Origin: Ornithinimicrobium sufpigmenti
GTDB lineage: Bacteria > Actinomycetota > Actinomycetes > Actinomycetales > Dermatophilaceae
Reading direction: 5' to 3'
Assembly (NCBI RefSeq): GCF_004322775.1
Contig: NZ_CP036403.1
Span: forward strand, 2,666,001-2,730,000
DNA: 64,000 nt
The position numbers and the translations under genes are program-made. A model generated the notes under the pieces. The model was not told where the DNA came from. It saw only the letters and a program-made list of their open reading frames with translations, and made no database searches. This document shows, one piece after another, positions 37,081 through 45,543 of the stretch (position 1 is its first letter; each line of letters opens with the position of its first letter).

Positions 37081-37862
37081 GGTGTCGTGGTCTCCGGGAC
37101 GCTGGCGTAGGTGTCGGGCGTGCTGAACCAGGTGAAGTTGCTGAACGGGTAGATGAGCACGAACGCCTTGCCCACGATGTTGTCCGTGGGCACCGAGCCC
37201 TCGCTGCCGGTGCCGTCGTCGTTGGCCCGGGAGTCGCGCGAGTTCGAGCGGTGGTCGCCGAGCAGCCACACGTGGTCCTCCGGCACGGTGATCTCGAAGG
37301 GCACCGTGCTGGGGGCGTCCCCGGGGTAGAGGTAGTCGCTCTCGTCCAGCGGCTGCCCGTTGACGCTGAGGCGGTCCTCGTCGTCGCAGCACACCACGGT
37401 GTCACCCGGCATCCCGACGATCCGCTTGATCAGGTGGTTGCCCTGCGAGGACGGCACGATGCCGACGAACTCCAGCCCGGAGAAGACGGCGTCCATCAGC
37501 GGTCCCCGGTCCGGACGCTGCACGGCGGGCAGCCAGCCGCCCGGGTCCTCGAAGACGACGATGTCGCCGCGCTCGACCGACATGGGGCCGGCCTGGATCT
37601 TGCTCACCATGACCCGGTCGCCGTAGACCAGCGTGTCCTCCATGCTGCCGGAGGGGATCCAGAAGGCCTGCATGACGAAGGTCTTGATGAGGAAGGAGAT
37701 CAGCAGCGCGGTCACCGCGATCACGGCCAGCTCACGCAGACCGTGCCAGAAGCCGCCCCCACGACGCCGCTCTCGCCGCGTCGCCGGCTCCTCCCCGGCG
37801 TGCGCACCCTCGTCGGGCACCTCGCCGCCGCCGGTGGGGTCCTCGCGGGTCCGGTCGCTCAC
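37077..37862 (-). CDS. lepB: Signal peptidase I
   Basis: Membrane serine protease that removes signal peptides from Sec and Tat substrates. The 261-aa protein has a 40-residue charged cytoplasmic N-terminus, one transmembrane segment ([20 protein letters not shown]), the catalytic Ser73 in [11 protein letters not shown], catalytic Lys146 in [12 protein letters not shown] and box E in [13 protein letters not shown]. The GTG at 37862 was chosen; the frame stays open upstream only through antisense sequence of rplS. It is the first gene of the lepB-rnhB-DUF2469 unit and follows the rplS terminator. Confidence 0.94.
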   Translation of the reverse strand: MSDRTREDPTGGGEVPDEGAHAGEEPATRRERRRGGGFWHGLRELAVIAVTALLISFLIKTFVMQAFWIPSGSMEDTLVYGDRVMVSKIQAGPMSVERGDIVVFEDPGGWLPAVQRPDRGPLMDAVFSGLEFVGIVPSSQGNHLIKRIVGMPGDTVVCCDDEDRLSVNGQPLDESDYLYPGDAPSTVPFEITVPEDHVWLLGDHRSNSRDSRANDDGTGSEGSVPTDNIVGKAFVLIYPFSNFTWFSTPDTYASVPETTTP

Positions 37863-37993
37863 CTGCTGCCGTCCTTGCTCGTGCGTTGTGGAGCTCGTTC
37901 GATGGGCCTGCGATGCGGGCCGGCCCGGTCGGGGCTGCTCCGATCGGGTCGGTCTGGCCCTGCCAGACCCTAACCCGGCCGGCTGGACAGACG

Positions 37994-38029
37994 CCGATCC
38001 CCCGCCGGAGGTCCCGGGCGGGGGATCGG
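37994..38029 (-). terminator. Intrinsic terminator downstream of rplS
   Basis: A perfect 13-bp inverted repeat (37994-38006 and 38017-38029) around a 10-nt loop follows the rplS stop on the minus strand and precedes lepB. Confidence 0.8.
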
Positions 38030-38100
38030 TCCGCGTGCTGCGCGCATGTCGTGCGCGCGCTCGTGCGGGTATGCCGTGCGCGTGCGTCGTGCAGGTCCGC

Positions 38101-38526
38101 TCAGGCGTCCTGCGGGGTGCCCTCGGTGGCCGCTGCGGCGGGAGCGGACTTCGCGGCGGAAGCAGCCTTGGCCGAGGGGGTGCTGTCGCGACGCTCGCGG
38201 ATCTTGGCGGCCTTGCCGCGCAGGTCGCGCAGGTAGTACAGCTTGGCGCGCCGGACGACACCGCGGGAGACGACCTCGATCTTCTCCACGTTCGGGGAGT
38301 GCAGCGGGAAGGTGCGCTCCACGCCGACGCCGAAGGAGACCTTGCGGACGGTGTAGGTCTCGCCGATCCCGCCTCCGTGGCGGCGGATGACGACACCCTT
38401 GAAGATCTGGATACGCGAGCGGGTGCCCTCGATGACCTTCACGTGGACGTCGACGGTGTCACCCGCACGGAAGTCCGGGATGTCGGTCCGCAGGCTGGCT
38501 GCGTCGAGCTCGTCGAGCTTGTGCAT
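38101..38526 (-). CDS. rplS: 50S ribosomal protein L19
   Basis: Large-subunit protein at the subunit interface. The 141-aa protein has [55 protein letters not shown] and [18 protein letters not shown]. An Ala/Ser/Thr-rich tail of about 25 residues is added, as in many actinobacteria. The ATG at 38526 is preceded by GTAGGAGAAG. It appears monocistronic: a TTGACA-like -35 (complement of 38626-38631) lies upstream and the terminator at 37994-38029 downstream. Confidence 0.97.
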   Translation of the reverse strand: MHKLDELDAASLRTDIPDFRAGDTVDVHVKVIEGTRSRIQIFKGVVIRRHGGGIGETYTVRKVSFGVGVERTFPLHSPNVEKIEVVSRGVVRRAKLYYLRDLRGKAAKIRERRDSTPSAKAASAAKSAPAAAATEGTPQDA

Positions 38527-38761
38527 GATGCTTCTCCTACCGGTGGTGCCACAGGTCACCCTCGGCGCTTCGGTGCAGGCGGCAGGGCTGTCGGCTGCAC
38601 GGTCGTCGTGGGGTTCGGTCCCCGGTGTCAACCCCTCGCGCGCTCCCCCTGTGGCAGGGGCGCGAGCCCTGGTCGATCAGCCGGGACGCAAGGGTCGATT
38701 CTGCCAGACCGAACCACCACGGACAAACGCGGCACGGTGCGCAGTCGGCCCGGGAGCAGGG

Positions 38762-39075
38762 TCAGCCCGCCCGGGGGAACACCGGGAGCAGGGGTGGTGG
38801 TGGCCGGTAGCTCTCCGGCGGCGGGTGCAGCTGTCGCGGGCGTTCTCGGGACAGGTTGCACCGGGCGCACAGGCCCCGGCCGTTGCGCTCGCTGGTGCTG
38901 CCCTGGTCGGCGAACCGTTGGATGTGGTCCACGTGCCGGACCGGGGCTCCGCACCAGGCGCTCCGGCAGGTCTGGTCCCCGCGATGACCAGGTCGCGCAG
39001 CGCCCCGGTGAAGAGCCGCTTGCGGCTGTCGCGCGAGAGGAGCCGTCCCGTGGCCGCGGCACCCGCCCGGGCGTC
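38762..39075 (-). pseudogene. Decayed DUF222/HNH endonuclease gene, frameshifted 3' fragment
   Basis: The 727-nt gap between rplS and serB holds a broken gene. One frame reads DSRKRLFTGALRDLVIA (about 39030-38980), the next continues as DQTCRSAWCGAPVRHVDHI, then QGSTSERNGRGLCARCNLSRE and a stop at 38762. Together these match the C-terminal HNH domain of the large DUF222-HNH family, normally 400-550 aa, in which RDLVIARDQTCR is continuous; a small indel near 38985 splits it. Upstream no DUF222 domain is left. The HNH core itself (Cys-Cys, His-Val-Asp-His, Cys-x2-Cys) is unspoiled. These genes are multi-copy in many Micrococcales and may spread by recombination. Confidence 0.75.
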
Positions 39076-39141
39076 ATCAACGTGCTCACCCTGCGTCGAT
39101 GCGCCTCGCGCCACTCCACACACCCCCTCCGGCGCGTCTCC

Positions 39142-39253
39142 GTCCAGTTCTTTACTGGACCGTCCCCTGCCCTCAATCCCGTACGCACATACGAGAGGAG
39201 CGGACCGACATACTCGATCATGTGTCCACAACGTGTCACGTTAGGCTCCCCGC
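39142..39253 (+). promoter_or_regulatory. serB promoter region
   Basis: An AT-richer stretch upstream of serB contains the inverted repeat GTCCAG/CTGGAC (39142-39147, 39155-39160) around an AT-rich loop, and TAGGCT (39242-39247) placed 6 nt before the GTG start, a leaderless-type -10 box. Confidence 0.5.
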
Positions 39254-40132
39254 GTGCTTACCCTCACCGTGCTCGCGGCTCCTGACCGGGCGGACCTGAC
39301 AGCGGCCGCGGTTCACGAGCTGGGCCGGCAGTGGACGCTCGGCGAGGACCGCTGGCTGGCCCCCGGGGTGGCCTACGAGGCGGACCTGCACGGCATGCCG
39401 GAGGATCGGTGGGAGGTCTGGGAGCACTGGCAGGACCGCGGGTTCGACCTCGTCATCCAACCCGCTGAGGGTCGGCGCAAGCGGGTCCTCCTCGCGGACA
39501 TGGACTCGACGATGATCGAGCAGGAGTGCATCGACGAGCTGGCCGCGCACGCCGGCGTGGGCGACCACGTCGCCGAGATCACGGCGCGGGCCATGAACGG
39601 CGAGCTCGACTTCGCCGCGGCGCTGCGGGCCCGGGTCGCGCTCCTCGCGGGCCTGCCGACATCGGTGGTCGACACGGTGCTGACCGAGCGGGTGACGCTC
39701 ACGCCCGGCGGCCCCGAGCTGATCGCCACCATGCGGGAGCACGGGGCCCACACTGCGCTCGTCTCCGGGGGCTTCACCCACTTCACCTCCCCGGTCGCCA
39801 CGCGGCTGGGCTTCGACGAGCACCGCGCCAACACCCTGGCCGTGGAGGACGAGCACTTCACCGGCACCGTCCTCGAGCCGGTCTTCGGCAGCGCGGCGAA
39901 GGTGGCCGCGCTGCGGGAGATCACCGCCGGGCTGGGGCTGACCCCCCTGGGCGCCATCGCGGTGGGTGACGGCGCCAACGATCTCGACATGCTCACCCTG
40001 GCCGGCACCGGCGTTGCGCTGCACGCCAAGCCGGCGGTCGCTGCGCGGTCCGAGGTGCGGGTCAACCACGGTGACCTCACCGCGGTGCTCTACCTGCAGG
40101 GGTATGCGGCGCAGGAGTTCGTGCACCCCTGA
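39254..40132 (+). CDS. serB: Phosphoserine phosphatase
   Basis: HAD-family enzyme for the last step of serine synthesis. The 292-aa protein has an N-terminal region of about 75 residues in the place of an ACT domain, then motif I LLADMDSTMIEQE with Asp82 nucleophile and Asp84, motif II region LVSGGFTHFTSP, a conserved Lys in FGSAAKVAAL, and motif III/IV GDGANDLDML. The GTG at 39254 is preceded by TAGGCT at 6 nt (leaderless). It faces trmD convergently. This gene interrupts the rplS-trmD stretch that is tight in other actinobacteria. Confidence 0.93.
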   Translation: MLTLTVLAAPDRADLTAAAVHELGRQWTLGEDRWLAPGVAYEADLHGMPEDRWEVWEHWQDRGFDLVIQPAEGRRKRVLLADMDSTMIEQECIDELAAHAGVGDHVAEITARAMNGELDFAAALRARVALLAGLPTSVVDTVLTERVTLTPGGPELIATMREHGAHTALVSGGFTHFTSPVATRLGFDEHRANTLAVEDEHFTGTVLEPVFGSAAKVAALREITAGLGLTPLGAIAVGDGANDLDMLTLAGTGVALHAKPAVAARSEVRVNHGDLTAVLYLQGYAAQEFVHP

Positions 40133-40167
40133 CCCGGGAGCCTCCGCTCACCGGACGAATTCTGCGG

Positions 40168-40896
40168 TCAGCGGTCCTGGCCGAGGCGCTCCATGAGGTC
40201 CGGACGCCTGGCGGCGGTGCGCTCCAGCCGCTGCTCGTGCCGCCAGGCGGCGACCTTGCCGTGGTCGCCGGAGAGCAGGACGGGTGGCACCTCGCGGCCG
40301 CGCCAGAGCGCGGGCTTGGTGTAGACCGGGTACTCGAGCAGGCCGTCCTCGTGGGACTCCTCCACCAGCGACTCGGCGTTGCCGACCACGCCGGGCACCA
40401 GGCGCCCGATCGCCTCCGTCATCGCCAGGACGGCGACCTCACCGCCGTTGAGGACGTAGTCGCCGAGGGAGAGCACGCTGACAGGCAGCCGATCGGCATA
40501 CTCCTCGTAGACCCGCTCGTCGATCCCCTCGTAGCGCCCGCAGGCGAAGACCAACCAGTCTTTTTGGGCCAGTTCCCGCGCCCGGGCCTGCGTGAACGGT
40601 GTGCCGCCGGGCCCCGGGAGGATCAGGTGCGGGCTCGCGCCGTCCGCGCCCGAGCCCAGGACGTCGTCCAGCGCCTCGCCCCACGGCTCCGGACGCATCA
40701 CCATCCCGGCGCCGCCCCCGTAGGGGGTGTCGTCGACGGTGCGGTGACGGTCGTGGGTCCACTCCCGCAGGTCGTGCACCCGCACGTCGAGCAGTCCGCG
40801 TTCGCGGGCACGCCCCAGCAGGGACAGCTCCAGCGGCGCCAGGTAGTCCGGGAAGATCGTGATGACGTCGATGCGGAGACCGGCCACGTGGCTCAC
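40168..40896 (-). CDS. trmD: tRNA (guanine37-N1)-methyltransferase
   Basis: Knotted SPOUT enzyme methylating G37 next to the anticodon to prevent frameshifting. The 242-aa protein has [50 protein letters not shown], the knot [17 protein letters not shown] and the C-terminal [19 protein letters not shown]. It starts with GTG in a GTGA overlap with rimM. Confidence 0.96.
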   Translation of the reverse strand: MSHVAGLRIDVITIFPDYLAPLELSLLGRARERGLLDVRVHDLREWTHDRHRTVDDTPYGGGAGMVMRPEPWGEALDDVLGSGADGASPHLILPGPGGTPFTQARARELAQKDWLVFACGRYEGIDERVYEEYADRLPVSVLSLGDYVLNGGEVAVLAMTEAIGRLVPGVVGNAESLVEESHEDGLLEYPVYTKPALWRGREVPPVLLSGDHGKVAAWRHEQRLERTAARRPDLMERLGQDR

Positions 40897-41420
40897 TGCT
40901 CCTCCCCCAGCTCCAGCAGGCCAGGTGGGGGGTCCAGGACGACCCGGCGGGCGTCCTCGTCGATCTCGGGCACCAGCTCCTCCACGAACGGCACCAGCAG
41001 GTCCCGGCCGTCGGGGGTGCGGACCTCCAGCAGGTCCTGCACCTCGCGCAGGTGCAGGGCGGCAACCTCGCCGACAGTGCTGCCGTCGGTGAGGACCACC
41101 CCCATGCCCAGCAGGTCCTCCTCGCGCCACGCGTCCTCGTCGTCGGGCTCGTCGGCGTCCGGTGCCAGCAGGCGAGTGCCGCGCAGCGCCTCGGCGGCGT
41201 TGCGGTCGGTGTGCCCGACGAAGCCGAGCAGATAGGTGCCCTGATGCACCCGGACCGTCGCCAGCTCCAGCGGGCCGGCGCCCTCCGGCTCGGTGGCGAA
41301 GACGGCCCCGGTCACGAACCGGCGCTCGGGCTCGTCGGTGTGCACCTGCACGGTGACCTCACCGCGCAGCCCGTGCGGCTTGCCCACACGGGCCACGACG
41401 TAGGTGTCGGGCTGGCTCAT
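40893..41420 (-). CDS. rimM: 16S rRNA maturation factor RimM
   Basis: Assembly factor binding S19 in the 30S head. The 175-aa protein has an N-terminal RimM barrel ([24 protein letters not shown]) and a C-terminal PRC barrel ([32 protein letters not shown]). The ATG at 41420 follows a GAAGT-type site. Overlaps trmD, and is separated from khpA by a strong hairpin (41471-41510). Confidence 0.95.
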   Translation of the reverse strand: MSQPDTYVVARVGKPHGLRGEVTVQVHTDEPERRFVTGAVFATEPEGAGPLELATVRVHQGTYLLGFVGHTDRNAAEALRGTRLLAPDADEPDDEDAWREEDLLGMGVVLTDGSTVGEVAALHLREVQDLLEVRTPDGRDLLVPFVEELVPEIDEDARRVVLDPPPGLLELGEEQ

Positions 41421-41470
41421 CTGACTTCCTTGCGGTCGGGGACGGGTCGAGGTATGACGCGGGGAGATGA

Positions 41471-41510
41471 CGACGGCCCGCCCTGCGCGGGTGCGCGGGG
41501 CGGGCCGTCG
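41471..41510 (-). terminator. Terminator or attenuator between khpA and rimM
   Basis: A perfect 13-bp GC stem (41471-41483 and 41498-41510) with a 14-nt loop lies after khpA. Three gtcagcggac copies (near 41526, 41573 and 41584) flank the khpA stop, an additional small repeat. Confidence 0.7.
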
Positions 41511-41584
41511 GGAGGTGTTGGCGCCGGTCAGCGGACGGTCACCGTGGAGCTCGGCGGAGAGCCCAACGGCCAGTCAGCGGACAG

Positions 41585-41827
41585 TCAGCGGACCCGGTCG
41601 GTGTCGACGATGTCGACCCGGACCTTCTGACCACCGGCCAGGGCCCCGACCACCGTGCGCAACGCGCTGGCGGTGCGGCCGCGGCGACCGATGACCCGGC
41701 CGAGGTCGTCGGGGTGGACCCGGACCTCGAGGATGTCGCCGTAGCGCGCGTTCTTGCTGCGCACGGACACATCACCGTCGTGGTCGACGATGCCCTTGAC
41801 CAGGTGCTCCAAGGCCTCCTCGATCAC
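41585..41827 (-). CDS. khpA: KH-domain RNA-binding protein KhpA
   Basis: An 80-aa RNA chaperone made of a single type II KH domain, with GxxG-type loop in GRVIGRRGRTASALR after the VRVHPDDL strand. KhpA partners with KhpB (Jag) in other bacteria. It starts with GTG and lies 2 nt after the rpsP stop; the rpsP-khpA-rimM-trmD order is the standard one. Confidence 0.93.
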   Translation of the reverse strand: MIEEALEHLVKGIVDHDGDVSVRSKNARYGDILEVRVHPDDLGRVIGRRGRTASALRTVVGALAGGQKVRVDIVDTDRVR

Positions 41828-41829
41828 GG

Positions 41830-42324
41830 TCAGGCCTCGGCCTTGTCGGTCTGGGTCTCCTCGGCAGCCGCGTCACCGCTGCTCTCGGCGGGCGTCTCCT
41901 CAGCCTTGGGCTCCTCGGCCTTGGGCTCCTCGGCCTTGGGCTTGCGGCGACGGGTCTCGGGCGCGTTACCGCCGTCCTCCTTGTCCGCAGCGGCGAGCGC
42001 GGCCTCGTAGAGGGCACGCTTGTCCGGCTTGGGCTCCTTGTGCTTCAGGGTGCCCTCGGCACCGGGCTCACCCTTGTACTTCTGCCAGTCACCGGTGACC
42101 TTCAGCAGCGCGGCGACCTGCTCGGTGGGCTGGGCGCCGACGCCGAGCCAGTACTGCACCCGCTCGGAGTCGATGTCGATGAGCGAGGGCTCCTCGGTGG
42201 GGTGGTACTTGCCGATCTCCTCGATCGCCCGGCCGTCCCGCTTGGTGCGGGAGTCCATGACGACGACGCGGTAGTACGGTGCACGGATCTTGCCCATGCG
42301 CTTCAGGCGAATCTTGACAGCCAC
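41830..42324 (-). CDS. rpsP: 30S ribosomal protein S16
   Basis: Small-subunit protein. The conserved core is residues 1-85 ([54 protein letters not shown]). A 70-residue Lys/Glu/Pro-rich tail follows with three EEPKA units encoded by a 15-bp tandem repeat (about 41895-41945). It begins with GTG at 42324. The 132-nt gap upstream to the RamB gene stop must hold its promoter, but no clear boxes were found. Confidence 0.95.
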   Translation of the reverse strand: MAVKIRLKRMGKIRAPYYRVVVMDSRTKRDGRAIEEIGKYHPTEEPSLIDIDSERVQYWLGVGAQPTEQVAALLKVTGDWQKYKGEPGAEGTLKHKEPKPDKRALYEAALAAADKEDGGNAPETRRRKPKAEEPKAEEPKAEETPAESSGDAAAEETQTDKAEA

Positions 42325-42456
42325 GTGTGCGGTGTCTCCTCATTCTTGGTCTGGTGTGTGCGACCCTGCGGTCCGCGTGGGGAACACGCGCGGCGGCCGG
42401 GTCGCCGTGGACACATCCGGGCAGGTGAGAGGGACCGACCGCAGATGGGTACAGGA

Positions 42457-43983
42457 TCATTGTGCCAGATCCTCGGCGCCCTCCCAACCGGGCGCCTGCT
42501 CGGCGACGAACCGCAGGACCTCCGTGTCGTCCACCCCGGGGAAGACCCCGGGCGGCATGACGGCGAGCAGGTGGGAGTGCGCGCGGGCGCTGGGCCAGAC
42601 CTTGCCCGCCCACTGCCGAGCCAGCTCCGCCGGTGGCTGCGTGCAGCACCGGGGGTCGGGGCAGCGCGAGACGCGTCGCTGCGTCGTCTCCCGGCCTCTC
42701 ATCCACCGCACCTGCTCGAAGGGCACCCCGAGGCTGACCGAGAAGACCCCCGCGGGGGTGTGCTCGGCGACGGCGGTGCACCAGAAGGTGCCGCGGCCGG
42801 TGTCGGTGTACTGGGCGTAGGCCGAGCCCACTGGCTGCTCGAAGACGACGCGGGCCGTCCAGGCACGGCATACCCGGGCCCCCTCGATCGCCCCGGAGGC
42901 GTCCATCGGGAAGCGCACGCCGTCGTTCTCGTAGGCCTTGTAGATCACACCGTCTGCGCTGATGCGCATGAAGTGCACCCGCAGGTCCAGGTGCCGCGTG
43001 GCCAGGTTGCAGAAGCGGTGGGCGGCGGTCTCGTAGGACACGCCGTAGGCGTCGCGGAGGTCCTCCAGGGCGATGTCCCGCTCTGCCTTGGCCCGTTGGA
43101 GGAAGGGCACCGCGGTCAGCTCGGGCACGAGCACGGCGGCCGCGAAGTAGTTGATCTCCACGCGCTGGGCGAGGAACTCGGCGTAGTCCCGTGGCGGCTC
43201 GTGCTCCAGCACGACGTGCGCCAGGGCCTGCAGCGCGGCGGCCCGGGTGTCATGAGCGCCGCGGGCCGGCAGGTAGATCCGCCGGTGCTCCAGGTCGGTG
43301 ACCGTCCGGGTCGAGGCCGGGACGTCCGGGACGACCTGCAGCTCGAACCCGACGTGCCGGGCCATCCGGTTGACCGCCTCCCGCGTGATGGGTCCGTGAC
43401 CGTGCTCGACTGCGCGGACCAGCTCGGCGGCCCGCGCCTCGATCTCCGGGAAGTAGTTGTCCGCCTCACGCATCAGTGCGCGCAGCTCCGCGTTGGCCAG
43501 GCGCGCGAACTCGGGCGTGGCCGCACGCTGCTGCTGCAAACCCACCACCGTCTCGTAGAGCCCCACCAACGCCTCGAGCGCGTCGTCCGGCAGGCCCGCG
43601 CCGGTGCGGACCGGAGGTATGCCGAGGGTCGCGAACCCCTCGGAGCGCTGGGCGCGCTCCCAGCGCACCTCCAGCGCGTCCCGGCGCGTCGGCGGCCCGC
43701 CGGACAGCAGCGCAGCGGTGTCCACCCCCAGCGCCGCAGCCAGCGCCCCGAGCGTCGACACCCGAGGCTCCCGACGGCCGTTCTCGATGAGCGACAGCGC
43801 GGATGGCGACAGGCCGACCTCGGTCGCCACGTCGGCCAGGGTCAGCCCGCGACGCCTGCGGTGGTGCCGGATGCGTCGCCCGACCGCCACGGGGTCGGCC
43901 TGGCCTGCCCGCGTCTCGTCCCCGACCCCCTCGAGGCGGGTGGAGGGGCGGAAGGGGAGAACCCGGGCGTGAGAACTCGTCAT
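42457..43983 (-). CDS. ramB: RamB-like transcriptional regulator (XRE HTH plus ImmA/IrrE-like domain)
   Basis: Likely regulator of acetate and glyoxylate metabolism. The 508-aa protein has an N-terminal HTH (RRRGLTLADVATEVGLSPSALSLIENGRREP), an IrrE-like region (ALAHVVLEHEPP, QRVEINYFAAAVLVP) without a full HExxH, and a C-terminal short-chain acyl-regulator domain (RWMRGRETTQRRVSRCPDPRC). In Corynebacterium RamB controls aceA and aceB and its own gene; here it is divergent from aceA. The ATG at 43983 is preceded by TAAGGT at 6 nt (leaderless). A TTAGCGAAAG sequence at 43993-44002 overlapping that -10 box resembles RamB sites (TTTGCAAA type). Confidence 0.82.
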   Translation of the reverse strand: MTSSHARVLPFRPSTRLEGVGDETRAGQADPVAVGRRIRHHRRRRGLTLADVATEVGLSPSALSLIENGRREPRVSTLGALAAALGVDTAALLSGGPPTRRDALEVRWERAQRSEGFATLGIPPVRTGAGLPDDALEALVGLYETVVGLQQQRAATPEFARLANAELRALMREADNYFPEIEARAAELVRAVEHGHGPITREAVNRMARHVGFELQVVPDVPASTRTVTDLEHRRIYLPARGAHDTRAAALQALAHVVLEHEPPRDYAEFLAQRVEINYFAAAVLVPELTAVPFLQRAKAERDIALEDLRDAYGVSYETAAHRFCNLATRHLDLRVHFMRISADGVIYKAYENDGVRFPMDASGAIEGARVCRAWTARVVFEQPVGSAYAQYTDTGRGTFWCTAVAEHTPAGVFSVSLGVPFEQVRWMRGRETTQRRVSRCPDPRCCTQPPAELARQWAGKVWPSARAHSHLLAVMPPGVFPGVDDTEVLRFVAEQAPGWEGAEDLAQ

Positions 43984-44104
43984 ACCTGCACCTTAGCGAA
44001 AGAATCGACCTTCTTGACAGCACCTGGCCGCCCCAAGGCCCTCCAAGTGCGAGCAGACTCGTGGCATCAGCCCGCTTTACCCCTTCACCCCACGGGAGCC
44101 GACG
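43984..44104. promoter_or_regulatory. Divergent ramB/aceA control region
   Basis: Holds TAAGGT (complement of 43990-43995), the ramB -10 box; a RamB-site-like TTAGCGAAAG (43993-44002) overlapping it; and TTGACA (44014-44019) as a -35 for aceA, whose -10 is not clear. An aceA Shine-Dalgarno-like GGGAG precedes the ATG. Confidence 0.5.
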
Positions 44105-45418
44105 ATGACGACCACCACCCCAGGTACCGCCACCGAGCAGACCCCCTTCGCGCAGCAGGCTCAGGAGATCGAGCACGACTGGGCGAGCAACCCCAGATGG
44201 AACGGCGTCGAGCGCCGCTACACCGCCGAGGATGTCGTGCGGCTGCGCGGCTCTGTGGTCGAGGAGCACACCCTGGCCCGGCGGGGCGCCGAGCGCCTCT
44301 GGGAGGCCCTGCAGACCAAGCCCTTCACCCGCGCCCTGGGCGCATTGACCGGCAACCAGGCCGTGCAGATGGTCAAGGGCGGGCTGGAGGCCATCTACCT
44401 CTCCGGCTGGCAGGTGGCCGCCGACGCCAACCTGGCTGGCGAGACCTACCCCGACCAGAGCCTCTACCCCGCCAACTCGGTGCCGGCCGTGGTCCGCCGG
44501 ATCAACAACGCGCTCAAGCGCGCCGACCAGATCGCGTGGATGAACGGCGAGACCGACGTCGACTACTTCGCGCCCATCGTCGCGGACGCCGAAGCCGGCT
44601 TCGGTGGTCCGCTCAACGTCTTCGAGCTGATGAAGTCGATGATCGCCGCCGGGGCCGCCGGCGTGCACTGGGAGGACCAGCTGGCCTCGGAGAAGAAGTG
44701 CGGCCACCTGGGCGGCAAGGTGCTGGTGCCGACCTCCCAGCACGTGCGCACCCTGAACTCCGCCCGCCTCGCGGCCGACGTGCTCGGGGTCCCCTCGATC
44801 GTCATCGCCCGCACCGACGCCCTGGCCGCGGACCTGCTGACCAGCGACGTGGACGAGATCGACCAGGAGTTCACCACCGGCGAGCGCACCCCCGAGGGCT
44901 TCTTCCGGGTCCGCAACGGCATCGAGCCGGTGCTGGCGCGGGCCAAGGCCTACGCGCCCTACGCCGACCTCATCTGGGTCGAGACCGGCACTCCGGACCT
45001 GGGCCTGGCGCGGGAGTTCGCCCAGGAGCTGCACAAGGACTTCCCGGGGCAGCAGCTGGCCTACAACTGCAGCCCCTCCTTCAACTGGAAGTCGGCGCTG
45101 TCCGACACCGAGATCGCCGAGTTCCAGGACAAGCTGGGCGAGCTGGGTTACGCCTTCCAGTTCATCACCCTGGCCGGCTTCCACTCCCTCAACCACGGCA
45201 TGTTCCACCTGGCGCACGGGTACTCCCGCCGGGGCATGAGCGCCTACGTGGAGCTGCAGGAGGCCGAGTTCGCCGACGCCGAGCGCGGCTACACCGCCGT
45301 GCGGCACCAGGCGGAGGTCGGCACCGGCTACTTCGACGCCGTGAGCACCGCGGTCAACCCGGAGTCCTCCACCACCGCGCTGTCCGGCTCCACCGAGACC
45401 GAGCAGTTCCACCACTGA
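44105..45418 (+). CDS. aceA: Isocitrate lyase
   Basis: First glyoxylate-shunt enzyme, cleaving isocitrate to succinate and glyoxylate for growth on acetate or fatty acids. The 437-aa protein has the opening [16 protein letters not shown], the catalytic signature KKCGH (Cys199), [14 protein letters not shown] metal/substrate loop ([20 protein letters not shown]) and the C-terminal NCSPSFNWK. Length matches the short actinobacterial class. The gene is divergent from the RamB-like regulator and precedes aceB by 125 nt on the same strand. Confidence 0.97.
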   Translation: MTTTTPGTATEQTPFAQQAQEIEHDWASNPRWNGVERRYTAEDVVRLRGSVVEEHTLARRGAERLWEALQTKPFTRALGALTGNQAVQMVKGGLEAIYLSGWQVAADANLAGETYPDQSLYPANSVPAVVRRINNALKRADQIAWMNGETDVDYFAPIVADAEAGFGGPLNVFELMKSMIAAGAAGVHWEDQLASEKKCGHLGGKVLVPTSQHVRTLNSARLAADVLGVPSIVIARTDALAADLLTSDVDEIDQEFTTGERTPEGFFRVRNGIEPVLARAKAYAPYADLIWVETGTPDLGLAREFAQELHKDFPGQQLAYNCSPSFNWKSALSDTEIAEFQDKLGELGYAFQFITLAGFHSLNHGMFHLAHGYSRRGMSAYVELQEAEFADAERGYTAVRHQAEVGTGYFDAVSTAVNPESSTTALSGSTETEQFHH

Positions 45419-45543
45419 CCGTCCGGCACCGCTCGACGGCACCCGGGACGCGTCATGGCCTGTCCCGGGTGCCGCGGCATACCCTGGGTTTCCACCCGGT
45501 GCCGGCGGCACGGCCCCCACGACGCACGCAGGACGAGGACACG

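Noticed and set aside
38387..39244. Plus-strand 285-codon open frame between rplS and serB
   Set aside because: Its composition follows the antisense of rplS and of the HNH relic, and it has no recognisable domain or ribosome binding site.
42040..45543. Very long plus-strand open frame extending aceB upstream to about 1690 codons
   Set aside because: The added part is antisense to rpsP and ramB and then re-reads aceA out of frame; malate synthase A homology begins only at the ATG at 45544.
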